A stretch of DNA of 64,000 nucleotides, from the NCBI GenBank assembly GCA_020634515.1, contig JACKBL010000007.1:124001-188000 (forward strand), given 5' to 3'. Positions 16,801 through 24,148 of this stretch are shown here, in pieces (position 1 is the first letter of the stretch; the number at the start of each line of letters is the position of its first letter). The position numbers and the translations under genes were made by a program. Source of the DNA: Ardenticatenales bacterium. Lineage in GTDB: Bacteria > Chloroflexota > Anaerolineae > Promineifilales > Promineifilaceae. A model generated the notes under the pieces. It saw only the letters and a list, made by a program, of their open reading frames with translations. It was not told the origin of the DNA and did not search any database.

Positions 16801-19800
16801 ACGTGTAAGTCGCCAGGAGATTGTCGCCAGCTCCCGGACCATCGCAGGTGACGTTAGGACCTGTCCCCTCGTCGTATTTTTGTTGCATCCGCCCGGCGGC
16901 GTCGTAAGTAAAACAGAGGGTCTGATGGAGAGCGTCTTTCTGCTGCGTCAGGTTGCCACTTGCGTCGTAGGCGTATGTCCAACTACCCATATCGGGGTCG
17001 TCCATCGTCAGTTTTCGTCCTAGCGCATCGTAAGTCATGGCGAAGACGTTGTCAGCCGCATCCGCAATGAACTCCAGGTCGCCGCGCAGGTTGTAGTCGT
17101 AATGCGTAGTTGCTATCTCCCCTTCCAGGTAGTGACTGATGTAGAGGGCGTCAGTATCCACCGCTGCTTTGAAGCGAAAGGCGTCATTAAGCAAGACAGC
17201 GGCGGGGATGTCGCTGGTAAAGGCCAGAGCGGCATCCGGGTCCTCTTCAGACCAGACACGCCAGGAAACAACGCCATCCGTGCCCACGTTCATTTGCAGC
17301 CAGTACCAGACGCCGCCCTGCTGCGACAAAGCAACACCCGGAAAACTTTGGTCGCCGCCGCCCAGATTATAATCAGGATAAATCTGGTTTCCATGAAAAG
17401 CAAGACCCACGAAGGCATCATTGACGCCATCGCCCGTGGAGAGGCTTAACCGACCTTCATAATTGGTTTGCTCCAATTGAAAGCGCAACAGAACGCCATC
17501 GCCCGGCGTCAGGTTGAAACTGTTACGGTGCAGCAGCATCCTCCAACCGGTGGTATAGCTCTTGAGTTTCAATACGGTCTGCCCATTCAGATCATACGCC
17601 GGGTTCACGGTGGCGTCATTTACCTGCCACCACCACTGGCTGCCCACCAAATCAAAAGCGCTGGTCTCCGTGTCGAAGCCATCATACGTAGGATTGAATT
17701 CTTCGATGGTTTGCCATAGACCGAGCGTGTCTTGCTGCGTCACCCGCGGTTGCGCCAGGCCGTTCAAGGTGAGCTGGGTTTGCCCCAACGCCTGCTGCCA
17801 GGTGGTAACGCCATCTGGAGTTGTGACACCTGTGGCCTGGCCAAAGAGGTTGTACCGGGTTTCCGTGTGGTCCGTGGGGTATTGCGTCTCACAGCGGAGG
17901 TTGCCATTGAAGGTGTTGGCGCTGCCGGCAACGACCTCCGTCTGGCACGCTAATTGTCCCCGCCCATTGTATTCGTAGTCAACGAGGGTTTTGTCGAAAT
18001 CGCCGCTGAGGCCCCAGGAACGCTGCTGCAAGGGACGCCCCAGGGCATCGTAGAAAGTGCGGGTGTGCGCTGTATTCGTGCCGGCTTCGTTTAGATAAGT
18101 GATTTCTTCTACGGCCAGGGGAAGGTTGCCACTGATACCCGCGTCATAATAATTATACATTGTCTTTAGAGTGGGCGCGCCGTCAATGCCGGCAGGCGCG
18201 TACACCTCCGTCAGACGACCAAAACTATCATACGCATAGGCCGCCTCGCTGCCATTCGGTTGCGTGATGCCGGTGAGCAGCCAGGGCGTGTGGGTATCCG
18301 CATACGTGTACGTGGTGACGCCGATGACGTCTTCGCCTTGATTGACACGTGTCAGATCGGTGCTGTCCCAATCAATCCGTCGCCAGCGCCCCGCCGGATC
18401 CACCACGCGCGTCAACTGCCACCACGCCCCTTGACTGCCGCCCCCGCCGCCGTACTCATTGGTCGTTATTAGCCAGCCATCACAAGGAGGCACGCCGACA
18501 TCCGGCAAATAACTGTCCTGGTTTGTCAATAAACCCATTGTGGGCGTCGTGGAGGGCGCGCCGCAACTGGCGCCATCGTAACGCAGCCGCACACGCGAAA
18601 CGATTTGGGTGTTGGCCCCTGGCAAACCATCCCAGGTCGTGATGCGCCAGGGCAGATTGACCAACCACACGTCATCACTGCCATCAACCGCGCTTATGTT
18701 CGCCAGGTATTTCGTCTCCTGCGTCCGCGTCGGCGCTGCCCCGCCCAAATCAGAACCAAACTCCCGCACTTCCTGCTGGTGACCATACATGTCATAGACA
18801 AACTCCGTGCGATTGACGGCCCCGTTGAGTTTGTCGGTGGTAATGGTCCGCATGAGAACGGCCTGCCGCTGTTGCGAGCCGCCCGTAGCCAAAAGTGTCC
18901 ACACGTTGTCGGTTTGGCTACGCAATCGATCGTCGCTGTCCTTAATCTCCTGCATTTGCAGCCGCCCATTGAGCGCCGGATTCTCGTTTCCGGTATCCTC
19001 ATTGTAATTGTAGACGAGGAAGTGGTTTATCTCGTGCAATTGTGGCGTCGTATCGGTGTCCTGCGCAAATGCCTGGCGTGTCGTCGTATGGAAGCCCTGA
19101 AACGTGCGCGCGAACAGGTTCGAGTCGTTGCCGAAGGCATCCACGTAGCGCCCACCGTAAGCCGGCTGGTCGTAAATGAAGCTCATCCGCCGGGGGGGCG
19201 CGTCGGCGGCCCAACCGCTGTCAATGCGCTGAGTGGTGACGTAGCTCAAATGCGTTTCCGTATCAGGAGGGTCATATGAGTAGAAGGGGAAGCGCACATT
19301 GTCTGGATTGTAAATGAATTGGACCGTGGGTTGACCGGACGGATGGTAGAGCGTTTTGACCTTGTCCATGTATGGGTAGCAATACATGAAGAAGCCATCA
19401 GGGGGATTATAGAATGTTTGCCCGGTGCGCTGCATCACGTAGTCAAAGGTAACGTCCGACCGGTTGGCAACGCGGGCGTTGCCGGCGGCATCGTACTCGG
19501 TGATGGCCGTGAGCATGACGTGTTTCCAGCCTGTCAGGTTATCGGCCAGCCAATTTTGACACCATGCGGTCTGGTTAGGGTAGTCATTGGCGCTGCCCGT
19601 TCCATGTCGGGCTGCCGTTTTGGTGAAGACGTAGGAACGAACGGGCTGATTATCGTACTCCACGGCCATGCCCGTTAAGTGTTTCGTCTGCCAGGATAAG
19701 ACCCTGCCATTGAGCAGCGGAGCATAGAAAGAACCGGTGGACGAATAAGTGAAGTTGATGTCGCTCAGGCCATAACTGATGTGGTCAATGTAGCTGGCCG

Positions 19801-21466
19801 GGGTAAAAGCGTAGTTGTCGGCGGGGTCGGGCTGGCTGATCGGGGTTGCGTCTTCCAGATAGGCGTAGCTGATGCTGTTGCCAAACCGGTCACGGCCATA
19901 GTCGGCGCGCCAGCGCAGGGCAGGAAGAAGGTGTTCCGGATTTTCCACGTCCGCGTCTGGGATCATGCCCACGACTTCTTGTTCACTTTCGCCCGTGTAG
20001 CCCAGGCGGTAGGTGGTATTATCTCCTGTCTTCACCACCCAGTAACGGCGCGAAATTTGGTCGGCGGCGTTGCCGCCTGCTTCGTTGTCACAAACAGGTG
20101 TGGGCGCCGCTTCGTCGTGGTCACACATTTCGACATACAGTGAGGCTAACCCTCGTGCCAGGTAACGTCCAGGCTCGCCGTTGTTGGCTGCTCCATTTTC
20201 ATGTACCAGGGCGTATCCTGTTCCATCCAGCGACAACGAAAATTGTAGGTCGCCGGTGTGGACGCCGGCGGCATCCTGGTACGTCAAGAGGGGACAGACC
20301 GTGTTGTTCAAGCTGCATAGGCGCAAGCTCTGCGCGATTTCCACCAGACCGGATAGCTGCCAACCAAATCCGGCGGGGTCGCTTTGGGCTTTACCCGTTT
20401 GTCCGTTGCCGGCATTGCTATCGTAAACAAGCGCCAGCGTAGGGGCAAAACCGTTCGGTCCTGGCGGGGTAAGGAAGCCATAACGGTAGCTGGCACTACC
20501 CTGAAAAAGGGAAACGACGGGTTCACGGTAAGTGGGCGTCCAGCTTGAGGGGGGTTCCGGCTCATCCAGGATGCCCGCCGTATAAGTCCCATCGCCACGC
20601 GGCGTAAAGGACAACGTCTGTTGTCGTTCGTCGAAAAGGAAGGGAATTGGGACGGCAATCGCGTCGCTTCCGGTCGGCTGGAAGGTCAGTTGCAAAGATG
20701 CCTGGTCAATAGGGGCTGCACCCGCGTAGCTGGATAAGCGCCATTGGATGCGCGAATCGTCCGCTCCTGCCGTCTCCGGCCAGTTATGCAAACGGAACCG
20801 GAACCAAAACACGGGATCCTCTGCCGTGGCATATCGTTCCGCGACTGGTTCGACGGTGATGCCGGCATTTTCCCCACCCAGGCCACGCAATTGTATCTCC
20901 GACATCGTGCGCAAATCTTGTGTTTCCGCCGGCGGAAAAGTAAGAGTCGTCGTCGTCTGGGAACGGGTATACTGATTGTCGGCCACCGCCGTCAACAAGA
21001 GATATACCGGGGCAGTATAGAGCCGGCCTGTCAATAGCACATGTAAGTGCACGTCTCTCGTCTCGCCCGCCGCGATGTCGCCTACGGTGACGTCGCTGCC
21101 GGCAACATACGACGACTTATCGACAAACAGGCGCACATTTTCAGCCGTTTCCGTGCCGTTATTTCTGACATACACAGCAAGCGCCACGCCGTTGCCGTCC
21201 CTGAACGGAAGCGTCAGCGGCGCGGCGGTCAGCGTTAAATAAGGAGATGCCGCGCTTGCCGACGTGGAAACCGGTGGCGCAGTCATAATAACGAATTCGC
21301 GCGCGCGACCAGGCGGGTGGCTTTGTATGATGGGAGGCGATTTCTTCTCGTGTGAAAATGCGTTGGGAAGGGGGGCAAAGGGGGTGAACAACAATTGAAA
21401 CAAAAGGCTGAATACTGCTAGCACGTGGCCGACAACGTGCGCAGGCAATAATTTGGCAAAACCCAT
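13814..21466 (-). CDS. giant Rhs/YD-repeat protein with variable C-terminal tip
   Basis: 2550 residues. Order: hydrophobic signal segment (about 5-30); beta-sandwich region (about 70-330); SpvB/Rhs N-terminal part with SASYRYGF and FGWQLSGL; long YD-repeat shell to about 1830, interrupted near 1250-1455 by a LamG-like insert (QWWWQVNDATV...); a Thr-Pro linker (about 1850-1950); two Ig/FN3-like domains (to about 2170); the core end with the DHLGST and YYNARYYLPGVGRFVNAD motifs; and a 225-residue unique tip after DPSGH. In Rhs proteins the shell encloses the tip toxin until release. AGGAG precedes ATG 21466. The tip is Cys-rich, then hydrophobic (MGIGVTIPLPIIGELNVQIS), of no recognised family. 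Confidence 0.9.
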   Translation of the reverse strand: MGFAKLLPAHVVGHVLAVFSLLFQLLFTPFAPLPNAFSHEKKSPPIIQSHPPGRAREFVIMTAPPVSTSASAASPYLTLTAAPLTLPFRDGNGVALAVYVRNNGTETAENVRLFVDKSSYVAGSDVTVGDIAAGETRDVHLHVLLTGRLYTAPVYLLLTAVADNQYTRSQTTTTLTFPPAETQDLRTMSEIQLRGLGGENAGITVEPVAERYATAEDPVFWFRFRLHNWPETAGADDSRIQWRLSSYAGAAPIDQASLQLTFQPTGSDAIAVPIPFLFDERQQTLSFTPRGDGTYTAGILDEPEPPSSWTPTYREPVVSLFQGSASYRYGFLTPPGPNGFAPTLALVYDSNAGNGQTGKAQSDPAGFGWQLSGLVEIAQSLRLCSLNNTVCPLLTYQDAAGVHTGDLQFSLSLDGTGYALVHENGAANNGEPGRYLARGLASLYVEMCDHDEAAPTPVCDNEAGGNAADQISRRYWVVKTGDNTTYRLGYTGESEQEVVGMIPDADVENPEHLLPALRWRADYGRDRFGNSISYAYLEDATPISQPDPADNYAFTPASYIDHISYGLSDINFTYSSTGSFYAPLLNGRVLSWQTKHLTGMAVEYDNQPVRSYVFTKTAARHGTGSANDYPNQTAWCQNWLADNLTGWKHVMLTAITEYDAAGNARVANRSDVTFDYVMQRTGQTFYNPPDGFFMYCYPYMDKVKTLYHPSGQPTVQFIYNPDNVRFPFYSYDPPDTETHLSYVTTQRIDSGWAADAPPRRMSFIYDQPAYGGRYVDAFGNDSNLFARTFQGFHTTTRQAFAQDTDTTPQLHEINHFLVYNYNEDTGNENPALNGRLQMQEIKDSDDRLRSQTDNVWTLLATGGSQQRQAVLMRTITTDKLNGAVNRTEFVYDMYGHQQEVREFGSDLGGAAPTRTQETKYLANISAVDGSDDVWLVNLPWRITTWDGLPGANTQIVSRVRLRYDGASCGAPSTTPTMGLLTNQDSYLPDVGVPPCDGWLITTNEYGGGGGSQGAWWQLTRVVDPAGRWRRIDWDSTDLTRVNQGEDVIGVTTYTYADTHTPWLLTGITQPNGSEAAYAYDSFGRLTEVYAPAGIDGAPTLKTMYNYYDAGISGNLPLAVEEITYLNEAGTNTAHTRTFYDALGRPLQQRSWGLSGDFDKTLVDYEYNGRGQLACQTEVVAGSANTFNGNLRCETQYPTDHTETRYNLFGQATGVTTPDGVTTWQQALGQTQLTLNGLAQPRVTQQDTLGLWQTIEEFNPTYDGFDTETSAFDLVGSQWWWQVNDATVNPAYDLNGQTVLKLKSYTTGWRMLLHRNSFNLTPGDGVLLRFQLEQTNYEGRLSLSTGDGVNDAFVGLAFHGNQIYPDYNLGGGDQSFPGVALSQQGGVWYWLQMNVGTDGVVSWRVWSEEDPDAALAFTSDIPAAVLLNDAFRFKAAVDTDALYISHYLEGEIATTHYDYNLRGDLEFIADAADNVFAMTYDALGRKLTMDDPDMGSWTYAYDASGNLTQQKDALHQTLCFTYDAAGRMQQKYDEGTGPNVTCDGPGAGDNLLATYTYYGSGPGLGQVQTVTAASEGVTIQDIFNYDYGGRLLSQSRTLDGLTYVMSTTYDHLDRPTQTTYPNGDVVTYAYDHLYPETLHVNGEPLVTGMVYNHRGQLTRIDRNNGIDTAFTYYGGVNNYRLHTIQHGGDSDAFPDFGYAYDALGNILELDTDSNSGVDAQTFAYDAFNRLVAAQATGGVANYDHTYAYDLLGNMVNYDGRAYAYNDPNHVHAVTNAGSDTFSYNANGNMTSRHDDSGNYTQVFDIENRLISVTTGGQTTDFAYDANGQRVKTIHPDGRIVYFPFPQFEEEHVPIPPTPTPTATNTPTRTPTPTPTNTPTRTPTNTPTHTPPPTHTPTATPTHTPTAIPTASATPTPTSTRTPIPPGTVTPEPTATPSATATPLPTCPPSLISPPDAGIALNKTFTWQPCADAVRYSLNIRGDGLPLQGITIPTAETSTTAPWLNLIPGGGYSWNVKACYTLDCSSDSDWSAPFTFWYLYQPTTTPPAPTPTPGGGTIAPSPTPFECPTALQEPPDGSTQNEPPTLLWTDPCTPGGGGNGPLSGGWYQVEITGQNQSPIIVIVAAEQLDTGWLLLLPDSYSWRVRTCQDEDCIQTGPWPDAWSFTYQDAPTPTPQSPQAPDGNDGGIQTGYAITQRSVYFLGGQAIAVRQVVEGGPSNTLHLHTDHLGSTSIMSYSGGGGVVAGSTARYLPFGDYRTAPTQTYTDRGFTGQKHNDGLGLIYYNARYYLPGVGRFVNADAFIPNPTNPQSFNRYAYTYNNPLAFVDPSGHCGVDPYDEYYDYGCWQQYQSLVNQFLLNGYSLDQLIELIGDGKNYKYRDMRIIDIFDRFENCGHDFSCENNAPSMCGDNNGYYPCNQQTQYRPCQYWQPCWEQEHLTTHTEYSFGPWAGEIVEGPELQPVEPPGFAACAIGCIGYENKKVQQNGETTIIRQVDLGMGIGVTIPLPIIGELNVQISVMIGRYWITRPDGTAITGNTMIWQIPGVSLTSTLDLAP
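14579..14912. repeat. Rhs core-end direct repeat, copy 1
   Basis: This is the in-gene copy of the block found again at 13034-13354. Both encode the last part of the YD shell up to the junction where the two tips diverge. Confidence 0.85.
15615..15915 (-). repeat. Thr-Pro codon repeat within the Rhs gene
   Basis: The strand complementary to the coding one reads mostly GGGTGTNGGTGTGGG-like units and the protein is a run of (T/A)PT and TNTPT units of about 100 residues. It is a low-complexity linker likely to be extended and outside the cell. Confidence 0.85.
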
Positions 21467-21517
21467 ATGACTCTCCTGATATATGGCTTATGGCTCTTAT
21501 CTTCTTAAACAGTAACT

Positions 21518-21614
21518 ACTAAGGACTGACGATGAAATAAAGTATGGAATTGCATCGTCAGTTTACAGGAATAGTAAGGAAACAACTTCGTCATTTTATT
21601 TAATTCCCGTTCCT
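21518..21614. repeat. dispersed repeat family F2, copy c
   Basis: Reverse orientation relative to copy a: GACTGACGATGAAAT...GCATCGTCAG, then GTAAGGAAACAACTTCG and CCCGTTCC. It lies upstream of the Rhs start, between it and an F1 copy. Confidence 0.8.
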
Positions 21615-21619
21615 AAACC

Positions 21620-21680
21620 ATATTGGACCCATTTTCTCTGGTGAAATGGGTCCAATCTCCCGAAAGCGTTAGTAGTTGCC
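21620..21680 (+). repeat. dispersed repeat family F1, copy c
   Basis: TATTGGACCCATTTTCTCTGG then GTGAAATGGGTCCAATCTCC and AGCGTTAGTAGTTGCC. Together with copy d (reverse, 21943-22014) it brackets 260 bases of low-complexity DNA (CGCGAATGCTGCGAATGCC) without a gene. Confidence 0.8.
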
Positions 21681-21942
21681 TTAAACGAATAACTGTCTCC
21701 CATAACAAGTCAAAACGAGCTTCTGGCTCAAGAAGCAATAGGTATGTTGCAATTTACTATACTCGTTCTTTTCGATTTTTCTCCCCATTTTGTCTTTCAA
21801 TAAAATTCGTTGGGTCTTTCGGATTTGGCGGGGGCTGGCCTATTTTTGCCGCGAATGCTGCGAATGCCGCGAATGCTGCTGATTTTTGCGGATTTTTTTC
21901 GTGTTCATTTGCGAAATTCGCGGCTTCCTCCTTGAAATGCAA

Positions 21943-22014
21943 TTACTAACGCTCTCTGAAGAGCGGACCCATTTCACCAGAGAAAATGGATTCAATCAGG
22001 CTTGACAGTTACCT
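21943..22014 (-). repeat. dispersed repeat family F1, copy d
   Basis: ACTAACGCTCTCTGAAG, GGACCCATTTCACCAGAG, AAAATGGATTCAATCAGG, CTTGACAGTTACC. Inverted relative to copy c. Confidence 0.8.
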
Positions 22015-22051
22015 TGAAATTCTAAAGAGCCAATTTGCTTCTCGAATCCTT

Positions 22052-22082
22052 TTGCCAGGAATTGCGCGATCCCTGTTATAAT
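22052..22082 (+). promoter_or_regulatory. promoter candidate for the GH13 gene
   Basis: A perfect TATAAT at 22077-22082 with an upstream TG (TGTTATAAT) and TTGCCA at 22052-22057, spacer 19. The extended -10 offsets the long spacer. An F1-like inverted repeat lies between this promoter and the start codon. Confidence 0.55.
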
Positions 22083-22131
22083 ACGGCACGCTTTGCGCCA
22101 TTTCCTACGCTGAATTTGCGACAACACGTGA

Positions 22132-22224
22132 GATTGGTCCAATCTTAAACGGATGCGTCCTTCGTGAGCGTCCAGAATTTAGTTCTCCCCAAGATTGGTT
22201 CATTCTTGGAGAATGAACCAATCT
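22132..22224. repeat. dispersed repeat family F1, copy e (variant), in the GH13 leader
   Basis: GATTGGTCCAATC near 22132, then GATTGGTTCATTC and GAATGAACCAATC as complementary arms at about 22192-22221. It resembles copy b at 7425. It lies in the transcribed leader just before ATG 22239. Confidence 0.7.
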
Positions 22225-22238
22225 TTAATTTGAACGCT

Positions 22239-24113
22239 ATGCCGATCAACGAAGTCAACTACTTTGGCCTTCCCAGTTCTCTTTACCCTTTCGATATTCG
22301 TTATGACCAGGCGGACCGCGCCTTTTGCGATCCGCGGCCCGATGGGCGCTGGCGCGTGCGGTTGCAAACCGAGCCTGGCTTCGCCGAAGTGGTGCTGGTC
22401 TACAATGATGGCGTAGCGCGGTCCGCGCCCATGCGCCTCTGGGGGCAGACCCGCCGCTTTCAGTTTTGGGAAGTGGTGGTGCAGCCCGCGCGCGCCCGCG
22501 TGCTCTACTCATTTGCCTTGAAGCGGGCGGATGGCATGATCATTAATTTGGGGCGACATGGCGTCAGCAATGCGGTGGAGTCTCCTTATGTGCTGAATAT
22601 GACGGCGATGTTGCCGATGGAAATGCCGGCATGGATGTCCGGCGCCATCATCTACCAAATCTTCCCGGAACGCTTCGCCAACGGTGACCCCGGCAGCGAC
22701 CCACCCGGAACAGTCGCCTGGGACACTCCGCCGCGCAGCCACCAATTTCACGGCGGCGACCTGCCCGGAATTACGGCCCACCTCGACCACCTGCACGCCC
22801 TCGGCGTAGACGTTGTGTATCTGACGCCCATTATGCCCTCGCCCAGCAACCACAAATACGACACCGCCGACTATTACCACGTAGACGCGGCCTTTGGCGG
22901 CGACGAGGCGCTGCGCGAACTGGTGGCGGGGCTGCACCGGCGGGGAATGAAGATTGTGCTGGACGCCTCCTTTAACCATTGCCATCCCCAGTTTTTTGCT
23001 TTCCAGGATTTGCTGCGACGGGGCGCGGATTCGCCGTATCGTGACTGGTTTACGGTGCGGGAATTCCCCATTAAGGTGCGGGCGCGGCCACACAAGGCGC
23101 CCGCTCACTGGCAGCGCAGCGAGGCGGAAATGCGGGCGTGGCTGGCGCGCTTCTCCCAGAGCAGCGGCGTCCCCGTGGAGATGGTAGAGGATGATGGTCC
23201 GGTGGTGGAGGCAAACTACGAAGCGTGGTTTGGCGTCCTCACCATGCCCAAAATCAACCAATCCAACCCGGAGACGCGGGCTTATTTCCTGGATGTGGCC
23301 GCCTACTGGCTGCGCGAGTTTGACATTGACGGCTGGCGCATGGACGTGGCGCAGCATGTGGTGGATGATTTCTGGCGCGATTTTCGGCGCGTGGTAAAGC
23401 AGGTGAAGCCAGACGCCTATCTGCTGGCGGAGGTCTGGGGAGATACGTCCCATTGGCTGCAAGGGGACATGTTTGACGCCACCATGAACTACACGTTCCG
23501 CGGCCTGTGCCTTGATTATTTCGCGCAGGGCGGCCTGACGACGGCGGATTTCGTGGACGGCGTGCAACAAATGTTGACGATGTACCCCTGGCCGGTGACG
23601 CTGGTGAACCAGAACTTGCTCTCCAGCCACGATACGCCCCGTTTTTTGCATCTGGCGGGGGAGGATGCGCGCCGCTGGCGGCTGGCGACGTTGTTCCAGA
23701 TGACGCTGCCGGGCGCACCCGGCATCTACTATGGAGATGAAATTGGCATGACGGGGGGGCATGACCCGGACTGTCGCCGCGCCTTTCCCTGGGAGGCGCG
23801 GGCGCAATGGGACGAGGAGACGCTGGCCTGGACCCGTTCGCTCATTGCTTTGCGGAAACGAGTCGCGGCGCTGCGGACGGGATCGTGGTCGCTGGTGTGG
23901 GCGGGGGCGGAGGCGTTTGCGTTTGTGCGTGAGCAGGATGAGGAGCGTCTGTTGGTGGTAATCGTGCGGGCGGAAGGGTTGGCGCAGGTTGTGTTGCCCC
24001 TGACGGGCGCGCCGCCGCTGTTGCTGTGGGGCGAAGGAGAAGTGATGGCGGATGAGGGGGGTGTGCGGGTGAGGGGAATGCCGGCATGGTCCGGCCTCAT
24101 CGCGCAACTGTAA
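22239..24113 (+). CDS. GH13 alpha-amylase family enzyme (neopullulanase/cyclomaltodextrinase-like)
   Basis: 624 residues. An N-terminal beta domain of about 110 residues (CBM34-like) precedes a (beta/alpha)8 barrel with IYQIFPERFANGD and HQFHGGDLPGI. The catalytic residues are D369 (DGWRMDVA), E398 (LLAEVWG) and D465 (SSHDTPRF). A short C-terminal beta domain follows. The set resembles GH13_20 enzymes that cut cyclodextrins, pullulan or short maltodextrins. No signal peptide is seen, so it is probably cytosolic. ATG 22239 is preferred; the frame is open to GTG 22164 but that part is repeat sequence. The octamer at 22624 switches codon bias. Confidence 0.92.
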   Translation: MPINEVNYFGLPSSLYPFDIRYDQADRAFCDPRPDGRWRVRLQTEPGFAEVVLVYNDGVARSAPMRLWGQTRRFQFWEVVVQPARARVLYSFALKRADGMIINLGRHGVSNAVESPYVLNMTAMLPMEMPAWMSGAIIYQIFPERFANGDPGSDPPGTVAWDTPPRSHQFHGGDLPGITAHLDHLHALGVDVVYLTPIMPSPSNHKYDTADYYHVDAAFGGDEALRELVAGLHRRGMKIVLDASFNHCHPQFFAFQDLLRRGADSPYRDWFTVREFPIKVRARPHKAPAHWQRSEAEMRAWLARFSQSSGVPVEMVEDDGPVVEANYEAWFGVLTMPKINQSNPETRAYFLDVAAYWLREFDIDGWRMDVAQHVVDDFWRDFRRVVKQVKPDAYLLAEVWGDTSHWLQGDMFDATMNYTFRGLCLDYFAQGGLTTADFVDGVQQMLTMYPWPVTLVNQNLLSSHDTPRFLHLAGEDARRWRLATLFQMTLPGAPGIYYGDEIGMTGGHDPDCRRAFPWEARAQWDEETLAWTRSLIALRKRVAALRTGSWSLVWAGAEAFAFVREQDEERLLVVIVRAEGLAQVVLPLTGAPPLLLWGEGEVMADEGGVRVRGMPAWSGLIAQL

Positions 24114-24148
24114 CGAAAATGACCCTGGCGATGAACGGGAGAAAGACA

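Noticed and set aside
21757..21942. Small minus-strand frame with AAFAAFAAFAA repeats
   Set aside because: It is translation of the low-complexity GCGAATGC repeat and has no ribosome site.
22164..22238. In-frame N-terminal extension of the GH13 enzyme
   Set aside because: These 25 codons translate an F1-like inverted repeat; ATG 22239 gives the normal start of the domain.
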